From Pseudomonadota bacterium (GTDB lineage Bacteria; Pseudomonadota; Gammaproteobacteria; Steroidobacterales; Steroidobacteraceae): a DNA stretch of 64,000 nucleotides. Below are positions 1 through 8,541 of this stretch, piece after piece. The notes below the pieces were generated by a model. It had not been told where the DNA came from and searched no databases. It worked only from the letters and a program-made list of their open reading frames with translations. How positions within the stretch are numbered: position 1 is the first letter of the stretch; each line of letters begins with the position of its first letter. The DNA lies in NCBI GenBank assembly GCA_016720075.1, contig JADJXW010000004.1, positions 186,001-250,000 on the forward strand. The letters are read 5' to 3'. The position numbers were made by a program, and so were the translations under genes.

Positions 1-787
1 GCGGCGACAGGCACTTGAAACACTGGGCCGAATCGGATTCCTGCAGCGCAGGGTCGACGCCGACGCGCTGGTCAAAGACGAAGCATTCCCCGCGATAGTG
101 GGCGCCACCGCACTCCTCGAAGTACTTGAGAATGCCCCCGTCCAGCTGCAGCACATTCCGGAAACCCTGCGAGTCCATGTAGGGACCGGCTTTCTCGCAG
201 CGGATGCCGCCCGTGCAGAACATCACGATGGTCTGGTCCTTCAGCTCCGCCGGCAGTTTCGCCACGGCAGCGGGGAAATCCCGGAAATGATCCACGCCCG
301 CCGGCACTGCGTTCTCGAACGTGCCGAGCTTCACCTCGTAGTCATTGCGGGTGTCGAGCAGGGTCAGCGGACGCCCTTCGTCGAGCCATGCCTTCAGCTG
401 GCGCGGCGCCAGCTTGGGTGAAGTGCGGCGCGCGGGATCGATGCCAGGCACTCCGAAGGCGATGATCTCCTTCTTGAGGCGCACCAGCATCCGCCGGAAG
501 GGCTGGTGGTCGGTGTGGCTGTACTTGGCTTCCAGCTTCTCGAGCCCCGGGATGGACTGCAGTCGCGCGAGCAAGGCACCGATCTGCGCTGAAGCTCCCG
601 CCACGAACAGGTTGATTCCTTCCGTGCTCAGAAGGATGGTGCCGCGCAACTGTTGCGATCGGCAGAACACCAGCAGATCTGCGCGCAGCGCCGGAAGATC
701 GGCCAGAGGTGCGAAGCGGTACGCCGCAACGTTCACCACCGGGGGTGAACGCGAGGCGCTGGCTTCTGATTCGAACTTCACAGGCAC
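1..787 (-). CDS. trhO: tRNA uridine(34) hydroxylase, rhodanese family (3' end outside window)
   Basis: TrhO (YceA) makes 5-hydroxyuridine at position 34 of tRNAs that are later converted to cmo5U or mcmo5U. The protein, read from a GTG at 787 (a second in-frame GTG lies at 781), has an N-terminal acylphosphatase-like part (LLSTEGINLF) followed by a rhodanese domain with the hallmark active-site loop CTGGIRCEKA. The family's cysteine-rich tail begins with QCFKC just before the window edge. No ATG and no clear Shine-Dalgarno sequence precede the start, so the exact start is uncertain. The gene runs off the left end and lacks its last residues here. The next gene on the same strand, a hydroxycinnamoyl-CoA hydratase-lyase, ends 57 bases upstream; the two are functionally unrelated. 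Confidence 0.9.
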   Translation of the reverse strand, partial: MPVKFESEASASRSPPVVNVAAYRFAPLADLPALRADLLVFCRSQQLRGTILLSTEGINLFVAGASAQIGALLARLQSIPGLEKLEAKYSHTDHQPFRRMLVRLKKEIIAFGVPGIDPARRTSPKLAPRQLKAWLDEGRPLTLLDTRNDYEVKLGTFENAVPAGVDHFRDFPAAVAKLPAELKDQTIVMFCTGGIRCEKAGPYMDSQGFRNVLQLDGGILKYFEECGGAHYRGECFVFDQRVGVDPALQESDSAQCFKCLSP

Positions 788-844
788 GATGATAGAGGGA
801 CGCGCGGGGAAACGTCTTCCCGGGCGCCCGCTCCTCTCCTGTGC

Positions 845-1681
845 CTACTTCCCGCGGTTGACGTCGTACGTGCCCAGCCCGGGCTTGAAGCTCTTTTCGT
901 CGATGAACTGGCGGATGCCTTCCTTGCGCCCGTTGTCGTCGAAGAAATTCGCCGCTTCCTGCGCGCGGATGAGGTAGTCCTCGGCGTTCTCGTAGGTCAT
1001 CTCCGTGACACGGCGCACCGCATCCTTCGTGGCCTTCAACGCGACCGGGTTCTTCTTCAGCAGCACGGTGGCGATCTCGAGCACGCGCGCGCGAAGCTTG
1101 CTGAGCGGCACGGCCTCATTGACCAGTTTCCACTCGGCTGCCTTGCGGCCATCAATGGCTTCGCCGGTCATGGCGTGATACATGGCATCGCGGAAGGACA
1201 TCGAGTTGGTGGCCACCTTGGTGGCGCCACCGCCAGGCAGGATGCCCCAGTTGATCTCCGACAGCCCGAACTGCGCCTCTTCCGCGGCGATGGCCAGGTC
1301 GCAGGCGAACAGCGGACCGTAGGCGCCGCCGAAGCACCAGCCGTTGACCATGGCGATGGTCGGCTTCTGGTACCAGCGCAGGCGCTGCCACCAGGCATAG
1401 GCCTCACGCTGGGCCTTGCGCGTGCCGCCGAGGCCCTGCGCTTCCGTTTCCCGGAAATACTCCTTCAGATCCATGCCAGCGCACCAGGCATCGCCCTCGC
1501 CGGTGAGCACCAGCAGGCCGACATCGTCGCGGAACTCCAGCTCCGAGATCACTTCATACATGCGCCGGTTGAGCGACGGGCTCTGCGCGTTGCGCTTGGT
1601 AGGCCGGTTGAACCGGACCCAGGCGATGCGGTCTTCGACGGTGAAGCTGACGGTGTCTTTCTCGTTCTGTTTGCTGGACAT
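845..1681 (-). CDS. ech: p-hydroxycinnamoyl-CoA hydratase/lyase (feruloyl-CoA hydratase-lyase)
   Basis: A crotonase-fold enzyme that hydrates and then cleaves feruloyl-, caffeoyl- or coumaroyl-CoA to the aromatic aldehyde and acetyl-CoA. The 278 residues match the usual length of about 276. The hydratase-lyase signature GMDLKEYFRETE (residues 69-80, with the substrate-binding Tyr75), the oxyanion-hole loop NGWCFGGAYGPL (113-124) and the catalytic Glu142 in GLSEINWG are all present. The Ser of the usual FSPL motif is Gly here. ATG 1681 was chosen over longer frames because AAGGAAAAGG sits just upstream. A MarR gene is divergent and a perfect palindrome lies between the two starts, so MarR control by the hydroxycinnamoyl-CoA is likely by analogy with FerC/CouR-type regulators. 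No feruloyl-CoA synthetase or vanillin dehydrogenase is in the window. Confidence 0.9.
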   Translation of the reverse strand: MSSKQNEKDTVSFTVEDRIAWVRFNRPTKRNAQSPSLNRRMYEVISELEFRDDVGLLVLTGEGDAWCAGMDLKEYFRETEAQGLGGTRKAQREAYAWWQRLRWYQKPTIAMVNGWCFGGAYGPLFACDLAIAAEEAQFGLSEINWGILPGGGATKVATNSMSFRDAMYHAMTGEAIDGRKAAEWKLVNEAVPLSKLRARVLEIATVLLKKNPVALKATKDAVRRVTEMTYENAEDYLIRAQEAANFFDDNGRKEGIRQFIDEKSFKPGLGTYDVNRGK

Positions 1682-1694
1682 GGTGCCTTTTCCT

Positions 1695-1719
1695 TGATTG
1701 TTATATATTATAACAATCA
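1695..1719. promoter_or_regulatory. Palindromic operator between ech and the MarR gene
   Basis: A perfect inverted repeat: arm TGATTGTTATA (1695-1705), spacer TAT, arm TATAACAATCA (1709-1719). It is far more AT-rich than its surroundings, begins 13 bases upstream of the ech start, and its last base is the A of the MarR start codon. Length and symmetry fit a MarR-family dimer site, and occupation would block both divergent promoters. Confidence 0.85.
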
Positions 1720-2162
1720 TGGCGAAACCCCGCAACAGCGAGACAGCGCCCCTCGTCAACCCGCTGGAGGCGCACCTGGGCTACCAGCTGCGAAGGGCGT
1801 CGGTGTTCGCCATGACCGACCTCGGCACCCGACTGACCCCGACGGGGTTACGGCCATCGGAAGTGGCTGTGCTGATGGTCATCCGGGCCAACAGCGGCTG
1901 CCAGCAGGGCGCCATCGGCGAACTGCTGGGCATCAAATCCGCGAACATGGTGCCCCTTGTCGCAAGGCTGGTGAAGCAGGGCCTGGTGAATCGCGCAAGG
2001 GCAGATGGGCGATCCCATGCGCTGTCTCTGACACCGGCGGGCCGGACCAGGGTCGCCACAGTCAATCAGCTTCTGGAGCGCCACGAATCCGCGATCCAGT
2101 CCAGGCTCGACGAACAGTCGCTATCTCGACTGTTCGCGTGTCTGGCAACCCTGCGCAACTGA
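1719..2162 (+). CDS. MarR-family transcriptional regulator of the hydroxycinnamate gene
   Basis: A 147-residue winged-helix protein. It has the MarR core: helices around residues 20-60, the recognition helix region IGELLGIKSANMVPLVARL, then the wing NRARADGRSHALSLTPAGR. MarR proteins bind palindromes as dimers and release on binding a small aromatic ligand; regulators beside hydroxycinnamate genes usually respond to the hydroxycinnamoyl-CoA ester. The start is taken as ATG 1719. A TTG at 1698 is in frame but lies inside the palindrome. No Shine-Dalgarno is possible upstream of ATG 1719 because the operator occupies that space, so a leaderless transcript is a real option. The hotdog gene follows after 19 bases on the same strand. 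Confidence 0.85.
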   Translation: MAKPRNSETAPLVNPLEAHLGYQLRRASVFAMTDLGTRLTPTGLRPSEVAVLMVIRANSGCQQGAIGELLGIKSANMVPLVARLVKQGLVNRARADGRSHALSLTPAGRTRVATVNQLLERHESAIQSRLDEQSLSRLFACLATLRN

Positions 2163-2181
2163 CAGGAAGTATGCTCGGCAA

Positions 2182-2910
2182 ATGAACAGCGAACACTCCA
2201 GCGTCCGCGTTGCGGCCCGCTTCTGCGGACCACCCTCCTCAGCCAATGGCGGCTATGTGTGCGGACTGGTGGCTGACGCCATCGGGCAGCTGGTTACTGT
2301 GCGACTGCTGAAGCCGCCACCGCTCGATGCGCAGATGACCGTGCATGCGGATGCCGATGGCACCTGGCATGTCGAGCATGACGCGCAGCGCATCGTCGAA
2401 GCGCGACCGGCAACGCTGGATGACCTTGCACCGCCCGCGACGGTGACCTACGCCGATGCGCTTGCCGCTTCCGCCAATGCCACCTGGTCTGATCCCGCCC
2501 AGCATCCGTGCCCGGGTTGCTTCGTCTGCGGACCGCTGCGCGCGCGCGGCGACGGGCTGCGACTGTTCGCCGGCCCGGTTGCCGGGAAGCCGATCGTCGC
2601 AACAGGATGGTCGCCCGATGCTTCGCTGGCCCGGGCCGATGGGACGATTGCGCCGGAGTTCATTGCCGCGGCGCTCGACTGCCCAGGGTTCCAGGCTCTG
2701 CAGACCGGCCTGAAGCCGTGGCTGCTCGGGGAGTACACCTGCCGCATTGATCGGCCTGTGTCCGCGGGTGAGCACTGCGTCATCCTGGGATGGAAGATCG
2801 AGGTCAAGGGCAGGCGCTCGATCGTGGGCACCGCGCTGTTAGACGCCTCCGGCGCGCTTTGCGCGCTGGCGAAAGGCGTGTGGATCGAGCCGCGCGAACC
2901 GATCTACTGA
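2182..2910 (+). CDS. Hotdog-fold thioesterase-like protein
   Basis: A 242-residue protein beginning with the pattern FCGPPSSANGGYVCG (residues 14-28), which I associate with uncharacterised hotdog-fold acyl-CoA thioesterase-like proteins, followed by a central C-x-G-C-x-V-C segment (PGCFVCGP) and a second half-domain with AALDCPGF. The family hydrolyses or binds acyl-CoA thioesters; no substrate can be read from the sequence. The gene starts 19 bases after the MarR stop with AGGAAG in front of ATG 2182, so it is probably co-transcribed with the regulator. An attractive but unproven role is release of CoA from aromatic-CoA intermediates of the hydroxycinnamate route. The paired cysteines in PGCFVCG could bind a metal or form a disulfide. 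Confidence 0.6.
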   Translation: MNSEHSSVRVAARFCGPPSSANGGYVCGLVADAIGQLVTVRLLKPPPLDAQMTVHADADGTWHVEHDAQRIVEARPATLDDLAPPATVTYADALAASANATWSDPAQHPCPGCFVCGPLRARGDGLRLFAGPVAGKPIVATGWSPDASLARADGTIAPEFIAAALDCPGFQALQTGLKPWLLGEYTCRIDRPVSAGEHCVILGWKIEVKGRRSIVGTALLDASGALCALAKGVWIEPREPIY

Positions 2911-2924
2911 CTGATGTCCTGCGC

Positions 2925-4595
2925 CTAGCGGGCCGTCGCGGCTGCCTCGGCTGCCGGTGCCCGCGGCGGAATCATCGGCCCCGCCGGCTTGGGCCGCGGC
3001 TGTGAGAGGATCGATTCCTTTGCCAGCACTTCGTGCAGCCGGCAGTAGCTCCACTCTGGCGCCGTTGTCTTCAGCTTGCCCTGCTGGTAGGCATCGCAAC
3101 TGGCAGGCCGGGCGAGCGGATACTCCTCGAGCGGATCCTCGACGAGATCGAAGAACTCGCAGCTGGCTGCCTGCGTGTCGTTCGCGCAGATAACCTTGTA
3201 GCGCGTGTTGCGCGCGGCCACGTGCAGCATGTTCTGCTTCACGGGATTCATGGTTTCGGCCAGCTGGTAGTCGCGCCAGGGATCGCGCAGCTGCTTCGCA
3301 CCGCGGAACAGCACCGGCGTCAGCGAACGGGCGTCCGGGCGAACCATCGCGCCGTTGCGATCCGGCACCGCCTTCGGCACTTTCAGCTTCGCGAGCTCCA
3401 GGATCGTGGCGAAGAGGTCCACGCCGTTCACCGGAACATCACTGCGCACGCCCGCCCGGATCCGGGGGCCGCGGATCGCCATTTCCACGCGCGCCCCGCT
3501 CTCGTAAGCCGTGCCTTTGCTGCGGTCCACGCGCGTGATGTACATGTTGTCGATGAACTCGCGATTGGGACCGAACATCCATGTGCCGTTGTCGCCCAGG
3601 TAGATCACGTAGGTGTCCGGGTCGGTGGCGTCGATGCGCTCCAGCACCTTGCCGATCAGCGTGTCCATGGAATTGGTCATCGCCCGCATCAGCTGCTTGT
3701 CGGTGCAGCGGCCGACATTGGCCGAGCCGAACGTGCCGCCGCAGGATTCCATCTCGCGGCGCGAGGGCTCGTCGAGCGTATCGAGGTTGGGCACGGCCAT
3801 CGGATTCGGGCGCTGGTTGCCGGTGATGTGGGCCAGGTTGAAAGCCAGCCACGCGAACCACGGCTGGTCCGGATCCTTCTTCTGCTGACCATCGAGGAAC
3901 TCGAACATGTCCGCGACGTTCACCACCGGCGCGTAGGTGGTGGGCGCGATGCCCGGAATCGAACGCACAGGGGCCTTCTCGGTGCGGAACTCGCCGGCCG
4001 GGCTCGAGGCATCCTGCACGTGATACTCCCAGTCCCAGTAGGTGGCGACGCCGCCGTGCATGTTGCCGCGGAACAGGTCGAAGCCGGCTTCCTTGGCGTG
4101 CATGCCCGGGTATTGCCCGAGACCCGCGATGTGGTACTTGCCGAATACCGCGGTGGCATAGCCGCCCTTCTCCTTCAGATCGCGCACGAAGGAGTGGTGC
4201 TGCTTGCCCAACCAGCCGTTGTAATCCACCACGCCCATGCGGGCCGGATACAGGCCGGTGATGATCGAGGAGCGCGTGTTGGCGCAGAACGGCTGCACCC
4301 AGGCCTGCGTGAAGCTCATGCCGGCGCGAGCCATCGCGTTGAGCGTGGGTGTGGATGCGGGACGACCCTTGATCTGCTGGTACTGCGGATGATTGCGCCC
4401 CTGCGGTCCGTACTGGCGCACCAGCGAGTCGATCAGGCCGGGGTACATGTCGGAGGTGGCGTCCACGCCGATGTCGTCGCCGATGATCAGCAGGATGTTC
4501 GGGCGTTTTGGACCGGCGGCGGCGGCGGCGGCGAACAACAGGGCTGCGAGCGCAGCAAGGCAGCATCGCGCCGCAGTTGGTAATGCGTGGATCAT
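2925..4595 (-). CDS. Exported sulfatase with atypical active-site motif
   Basis: A type I sulfatase of 556 residues with an Ala-rich signal peptide (about 1-27). The metal-binding IIGDDIG follows immediately (residues 37-43), and the active-site helix QPFCANTRSSIITGLYPAR sits around residues 101-119. The cysteine to be oxidised to formylglycine is Cys104, but the usual C-x-P-x-R motif is C-A-N-T-R here: Asn replaces Pro, confirmed in the DNA (GTT on the plus strand at 4278-4280). The rest of the domain and the C-terminal part (FFDLVEDPLEEYPL) are intact and closely resemble the second sulfatase at 6851. It is the last gene of a three-gene operon, 48 bases after the cytochrome, with GAGGGGGG before ATG 4595. 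Substrate unknown. Confidence 0.85.
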   Translation of the reverse strand: MIHALPTAARCCLAALAALLFAAAAAAGPKRPNILLIIGDDIGVDATSDMYPGLIDSLVRQYGPQGRNHPQYQQIKGRPASTPTLNAMARAGMSFTQAWVQPFCANTRSSIITGLYPARMGVVDYNGWLGKQHHSFVRDLKEKGGYATAVFGKYHIAGLGQYPGMHAKEAGFDLFRGNMHGGVATYWDWEYHVQDASSPAGEFRTEKAPVRSIPGIAPTTYAPVVNVADMFEFLDGQQKKDPDQPWFAWLAFNLAHITGNQRPNPMAVPNLDTLDEPSRREMESCGGTFGSANVGRCTDKQLMRAMTNSMDTLIGKVLERIDATDPDTYVIYLGDNGTWMFGPNREFIDNMYITRVDRSKGTAYESGARVEMAIRGPRIRAGVRSDVPVNGVDLFATILELAKLKVPKAVPDRNGAMVRPDARSLTPVLFRGAKQLRDPWRDYQLAETMNPVKQNMLHVAARNTRYKVICANDTQAASCEFFDLVEDPLEEYPLARPASCDAYQQGKLKTTAPEWSYCRLHEVLAKESILSQPRPKPAGPMIPPRAPAAEAAATAR

Positions 4596-4643
4596 GGATA
4601 AGCCCCCCTCTGTCGCTATCGATACCGGCGCGGCCCCTGCAAG

Positions 4644-6836
4644 TCAATACGCAGCAGGGGTCGACCGATAGCCTGCCAGTGCCTCGCGAATCGGGTCGCT
4701 GTCCGGAAAGCGGCGCAGCGCCGCTTCCAGCACCGCGAGGCCCGCGACGCGGGAGCCCGATTCCACCAGCGCCATGCCATGCACCAGGGCGTAGCGGGGA
4801 TTGTCGGGCGCAAGCCTGCTGGCTGCGGCGAGCAGCGCGACCGACTGGATGGTTCGACCCGTGCGCACATAGAGCAGCCCCAGGCTGTGGCGGGCGTCGC
4901 CGGATTCCGGATAGGCAGCAACCGCGTCATCCAGCAACGCTTCGGCCAGGTCGTCACGGCCGCGGGCACGATGCAGATCCGCCAGGTTCAGCATGGCGGG
5001 GAGATATTTCGGCGCAAGCTTCAGTGCATGCGCCAGCGCACTGGCCGCAGCTTCCGGATCCCCCTGCGCGGCATGGAACAGCGCAAGGTCGGTTGCCGAT
5101 TCGGGCATGTCGGCGTTGTGCGCGAGGCTTGCGCGGTATTCATCGAAGAGTTTCTCGAGGGCGGGACGCTGCGGCTCGGGCAGACCCGCCACCCGAAGTT
5201 CAATCAGCTGACGGGCGGCCGCGATCCGCACGCTCCGCGAAGGATCAGTCAGCAGCGGCTGCAGCAGCTGGAGGCGAACGGCTGGTTCAAGCTGCGTGGC
5301 GGCGGCCGCGGCAGCGGCGCGGATCAGCGGGTCAGAGGCTAGCAGCGACTCGGCAATGACCTGCTGCTGCTCGACAGAAACAAAGCGGGCGCTTTCCTGA
5401 AGGGCGATGGCTCGCAGTATCGGGGCGCGGCTACCATCGCGCGCGAAGGCCAGCAGTTCCGGCGCCACGCCTGCGTCAGTGCGCCGCGCGCGTGCCAGAA
5501 GCGCGGCGTGAGCGTAGACAGGTGCGTCACGGCCCGTCCGGCGGCGCATGACATCCGCAGCCCACCGGACATCGCGATTCGCGTGGCAAGCGGTGCAGGC
5601 ATCCGGCACACCGAGCGATTCGGAGGCCACTGGGTCCGGAATTCGGAACGAGTGGTCGTGACGCCCATCCACGCCCATGTAGGTGCGGGCGGGCATGTGG
5701 CAGGCGATGCACTGCGCCCCGCTGGAATCCTCCTTGTGGAAGAAGTGGGCCCTGCTCTGGAAGCGGTTCGGCTCGTGGCACTGCAGGCACAGCGCGTTGC
5801 CGCTGGCGCGCAGCCCGCCGCCATGCGGCTCGTGGCAATTCGAACAGGTGACATGGTTCTGGTGCATGCGGCTCTGCAGGAACGAGCCGGCTTCAAACAC
5901 CTCGTCGCGGATCTGGCCGTCAGGGAAATACAGACCGTCGACCAGGGCGCCAAGCGCATGGTTGTCGTGAAAGGAAGCCGCGATATCCGGCGACCCCAGC
6001 TCGGTGCGACGAGCGTGGCAACCCGCGCACACCTCGAGCTGGCCGCCCATGGGCGCATCGGCCTGGGGCGGAAGCGGACGCGCGCCAGTGGCGGGTACCC
6101 AGGTGGCGCCGATTCGCGTCACCAGACCTTTGTCCGACAGCGACGACTCGCCCTTCGCCCATTCCATGTGGCGCGAGCCGGGACCATGGCAGGCCTCGCA
6201 GCCCACGTGCGGCTCGGCCCAGCGCGTCTCATAGCGATCCTGCGCCTGCTGGTATCCCTTCTCGTACCCCGTCGTGTGGCAGGCGGCGCAGCGCGAGTTT
6301 GCGTTCTGGAACGCGCCCGTCCAGTGCAAGGCGTCGTCGTGGGCAACGCGTCGGTCCGGATACAGGTGAAACCAGCGCTGCCCGCCCTGCTCTGCCGGAC
6401 GAGTGTCCCAGGCGATGCCCAGCGCCTGCAGCCGTCCATCCGGGAACTGCACCAGATACTGCTGCAGCGGATCGATCCCGAATGTGTAGGCAATCGGGAA
6501 GACCTGGAGTTCACCCCGGGCGTTGTCGGTTTCGACGAAGTACCGACCCTGCTGCGTGAAGAAGCGCGAGCGGGCGCCGAAGTATTCGAACGTGGCGTTG
6601 TTGAAATCGCCGCGCACGGACTGCCTGTCCGCGACATCCATGGCATGCCGGTGATGACTTTGCTGCCACAGCGCCGAGGCCGCCTGATGACATGAAGCGC
6701 AGGCGGCGCTGCCGACCAGGGTCGGCGCCGCTGGCGGCGAGTGCGGAGATGGTCGCAGGAGAACTACGGCGCCAATGGCGACAAGCGCTGCGGCGGTCAG
6801 ACCGAACAGCACCACCTGGCGCGAAGACATGCGCAT
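4644..6836 (-). CDS. Octahaem cytochrome c with HEAT-like and TPR repeats
   Basis: A 730-residue membrane-anchored periplasmic electron carrier or enzyme. After one N-terminal hydrophobic helix (about residues 8-27) come eight CxxCH haem sites in order: CASCH, CAACH, CEACH, CAGCH, CSNCH, CLQCH, CIACH, CTACH. The second half is alpha-helical, with HEAT-like repeats (RAIALQESARF..., SVRIAAARQLIELR) and then TPR units (ALFHAAQGDPEAAASALAHAL, AMLNLADLHRARGRDDLAEALL, HSLGLLYVRTG). Such cytochrome/TPR proteins are common in environmental bacteria and mostly uncharacterised. ATG 6836 follows AAAGGG and lies 14 bases after the stop of the upstream sulfatase; a second ATG two codons later is possible. 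Its place between two sulfatases is unusual, and nothing in it suggests sulfate chemistry. Confidence 0.88.
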   Translation of the reverse strand: MRMSSRQVVLFGLTAAALVAIGAVVLLRPSPHSPPAAPTLVGSAACASCHQAASALWQQSHHRHAMDVADRQSVRGDFNNATFEYFGARSRFFTQQGRYFVETDNARGELQVFPIAYTFGIDPLQQYLVQFPDGRLQALGIAWDTRPAEQGGQRWFHLYPDRRVAHDDALHWTGAFQNANSRCAACHTTGYEKGYQQAQDRYETRWAEPHVGCEACHGPGSRHMEWAKGESSLSDKGLVTRIGATWVPATGARPLPPQADAPMGGQLEVCAGCHARRTELGSPDIAASFHDNHALGALVDGLYFPDGQIRDEVFEAGSFLQSRMHQNHVTCSNCHEPHGGGLRASGNALCLQCHEPNRFQSRAHFFHKEDSSGAQCIACHMPARTYMGVDGRHDHSFRIPDPVASESLGVPDACTACHANRDVRWAADVMRRRTGRDAPVYAHAALLARARRTDAGVAPELLAFARDGSRAPILRAIALQESARFVSVEQQQVIAESLLASDPLIRAAAAAAATQLEPAVRLQLLQPLLTDPSRSVRIAAARQLIELRVAGLPEPQRPALEKLFDEYRASLAHNADMPESATDLALFHAAQGDPEAAASALAHALKLAPKYLPAMLNLADLHRARGRDDLAEALLDDAVAAYPESGDARHSLGLLYVRTGRTIQSVALLAAASRLAPDNPRYALVHGMALVESGSRVAGLAVLEAALRRFPDSDPIREALAGYRSTPAAY

Positions 6837-6850
6837 GGCAGGGCGCCCTT

Positions 6851-8458
6851 TCAGCGTCCTTTCGCGAAGAACGATTCCGTGCGGATCAGGCCCGACAGCC
6901 GGCAGTAGTGCCATGCCGGATCGCGCCGCTTCGCGCTGGCCTCGCAACTCGACGGCTCCGGCAGCGGATACTCCTCGATGGGATCGGCCACGAGGTCATA
7001 GAACTCGCAGGCCTCATTGCTCACCTTTTCCGTACAGATCACCTTGTAGCGGGCATTGCGCGCACCCACCTGCCGCGTGCTGTTGGTCATCAGGTTTAGC
7101 GATTCGGTGAGCACATGGCCCTGGTCGCGGTCCCGCACCGTTTTGGCTTTGCCGCGCAGGATCGGTGCCAGCGACTTGCCATCGACGTCCTGCGTGCTCG
7201 CGCCATCGCCAGTGGGAACGCGCTGCGGCACCGACAGCCCCGCCAACGTGAGGATGGTCGGGAACAGGTCTGCCGCATGCACGTATTCCGCGCTCTCCCG
7301 CCGCGCCACGATGCCCGGTCCGCGAATCGCGAACGGCACGCGCGCGCCGCTCTCGTATACCGTGCCTTTGCCACGGCCCTTGCGCGTGATGTAGAGATTG
7401 TCGATGAAGTCGAGGTTCGGCCGCCCGTACATCGGCGTGCCGTTGTCGCCGATGTAGATCACGATGGTGTTCGGGTCCAGGCGCTGCACGCCATCGATCA
7501 TCCGCCCGATCAATGTATCCATCGACGTGGTCATCGCGCGCTCCAGCGATTCGCCGCCGCACTGCCCCACCTCGTGCGAGCCGAACCGACCGCCGCAGGC
7601 GGACATTTCGCGACGGGTTGCCTCATCCAGCGTGTCGGCCTCCGGCACCATCATCTGACTGGGCTGCAGCTGCGAGGTGGCATGCGCCAGATTGAACGCA
7701 AGCCAGGCGAACCAGGGCTTGCCGGGCGCCGACTGTTCGCGCGCGGTGATCCAATCCAGCGCATCGGCCACCTGAACCACCCCCGACATCGTCGTGGGCG
7801 CGATGCCGGGCAACGATTTCAGCGGTGGCCTGCCGCTGCGCCACTGGGTCGCCGGCGTCGCCTCGTCCTGCGACATGTACTCGTAGTCCCAGTACGTTTT
7901 CAGCGCCGCGTGCATGTTGCCGCGGAAAAACTCGAAGCCAGCCTCCTTGGGCTTCATGCCCGGATAGCTTGTGTCGCGTCCCGGCATGCCCGCCAGGTGC
8001 CACTTTCCGAACAGGCCGGTGTGGTAGCCGCCCTCATCCTTCAGCCGCTGCACGAACGAGGCGTAGTGCTGCGACAGCGGGTCGGTGTAATTGAGGACGT
8101 TGGCCTTCGACGCGAACAGGCCGGTGAGGATGGAGGCGCGCGTCGGCGAACAGAATGGCTGCGCCCAGGCATTGGTGAACCGCACGCCTTCCCGAGCCAG
8201 GCGGTCGAGGTTGGGAGTGGCCGCCGGACGGCCTTGGATGGCCGCGTGGCCGGGGTGATTGCGGCCCCTCGGCCCGTACTGCCGCGCCACGCGCTGCACC
8301 AGGCCCGGGTACATCGTGCTGTTCACATCGATGCCGACGTCGTCCGAGATGATCAGCAGGATATTCGGCTGTTCAGCCGCGACCAACGGATCGGCGGCGC
8401 CGCCCAGCAGCCCGACCAGCAGCGGCAGCAAAACTCGTCCGCGAAAGACATTCAGCAT
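6851..8458 (-). CDS. Exported sulfatase with canonical formylglycine motif
   Basis: First gene of the operon, 535 residues. Signal peptide about 1-28 (MLNVFRGRVLLPLLVGLLGG start), metal-binding LLIISDDVG, and the canonical sulfatase signature CSPTRASILTG, with Cys103 the expected formylglycine residue. Later metal ligands are also recognisable (IYIGDNGT, and the lysine/histidine-rich FGKWHLAG loop). It is closely similar along its length to the sulfatase at 2925, including the insertion rich in PGRNHP and the end FYDLVADPIEEYPL, so the two are recent paralogues. ATG 8458 was chosen because GGGGGAAG precedes it and a signal peptide follows directly; longer in-frame starts exist. No formylglycine-generating enzyme gene is visible in the window. 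Confidence 0.9.
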   Translation of the reverse strand: MLNVFRGRVLLPLLVGLLGGAADPLVAAEQPNILLIISDDVGIDVNSTMYPGLVQRVARQYGPRGRNHPGHAAIQGRPAATPNLDRLAREGVRFTNAWAQPFCSPTRASILTGLFASKANVLNYTDPLSQHYASFVQRLKDEGGYHTGLFGKWHLAGMPGRDTSYPGMKPKEAGFEFFRGNMHAALKTYWDYEYMSQDEATPATQWRSGRPPLKSLPGIAPTTMSGVVQVADALDWITAREQSAPGKPWFAWLAFNLAHATSQLQPSQMMVPEADTLDEATRREMSACGGRFGSHEVGQCGGESLERAMTTSMDTLIGRMIDGVQRLDPNTIVIYIGDNGTPMYGRPNLDFIDNLYITRKGRGKGTVYESGARVPFAIRGPGIVARRESAEYVHAADLFPTILTLAGLSVPQRVPTGDGASTQDVDGKSLAPILRGKAKTVRDRDQGHVLTESLNLMTNSTRQVGARNARYKVICTEKVSNEACEFYDLVADPIEEYPLPEPSSCEASAKRRDPAWHYCRLSGLIRTESFFAKGR

Positions 8459-8541
8459 GGCTTCCCCCATCCCGCGCAAACACCCGTACCGGACAAGGCT
8501 ATCATCGGCTGCCAGGCGGGAACGAGGCAAACTCCAGCGTC

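Noticed and set aside
1175..2185. Plus-strand frame over ech and the MarR gene
   Set aside because: Overlaps two well supported genes in other frames and has no signal of its own.
3033..4583. Open frame of 516 codons antisense to the first sulfatase
   Set aside because: Low-complexity His/Arg/Ala-rich composition and full overlap with a recognisable sulfatase; a GC-rich shadow frame.
5508..6695. Long frame antisense to the multihaem cytochrome
   Set aside because: The opposite strand has eight CxxCH motifs and TPR repeats; this frame has no domain.
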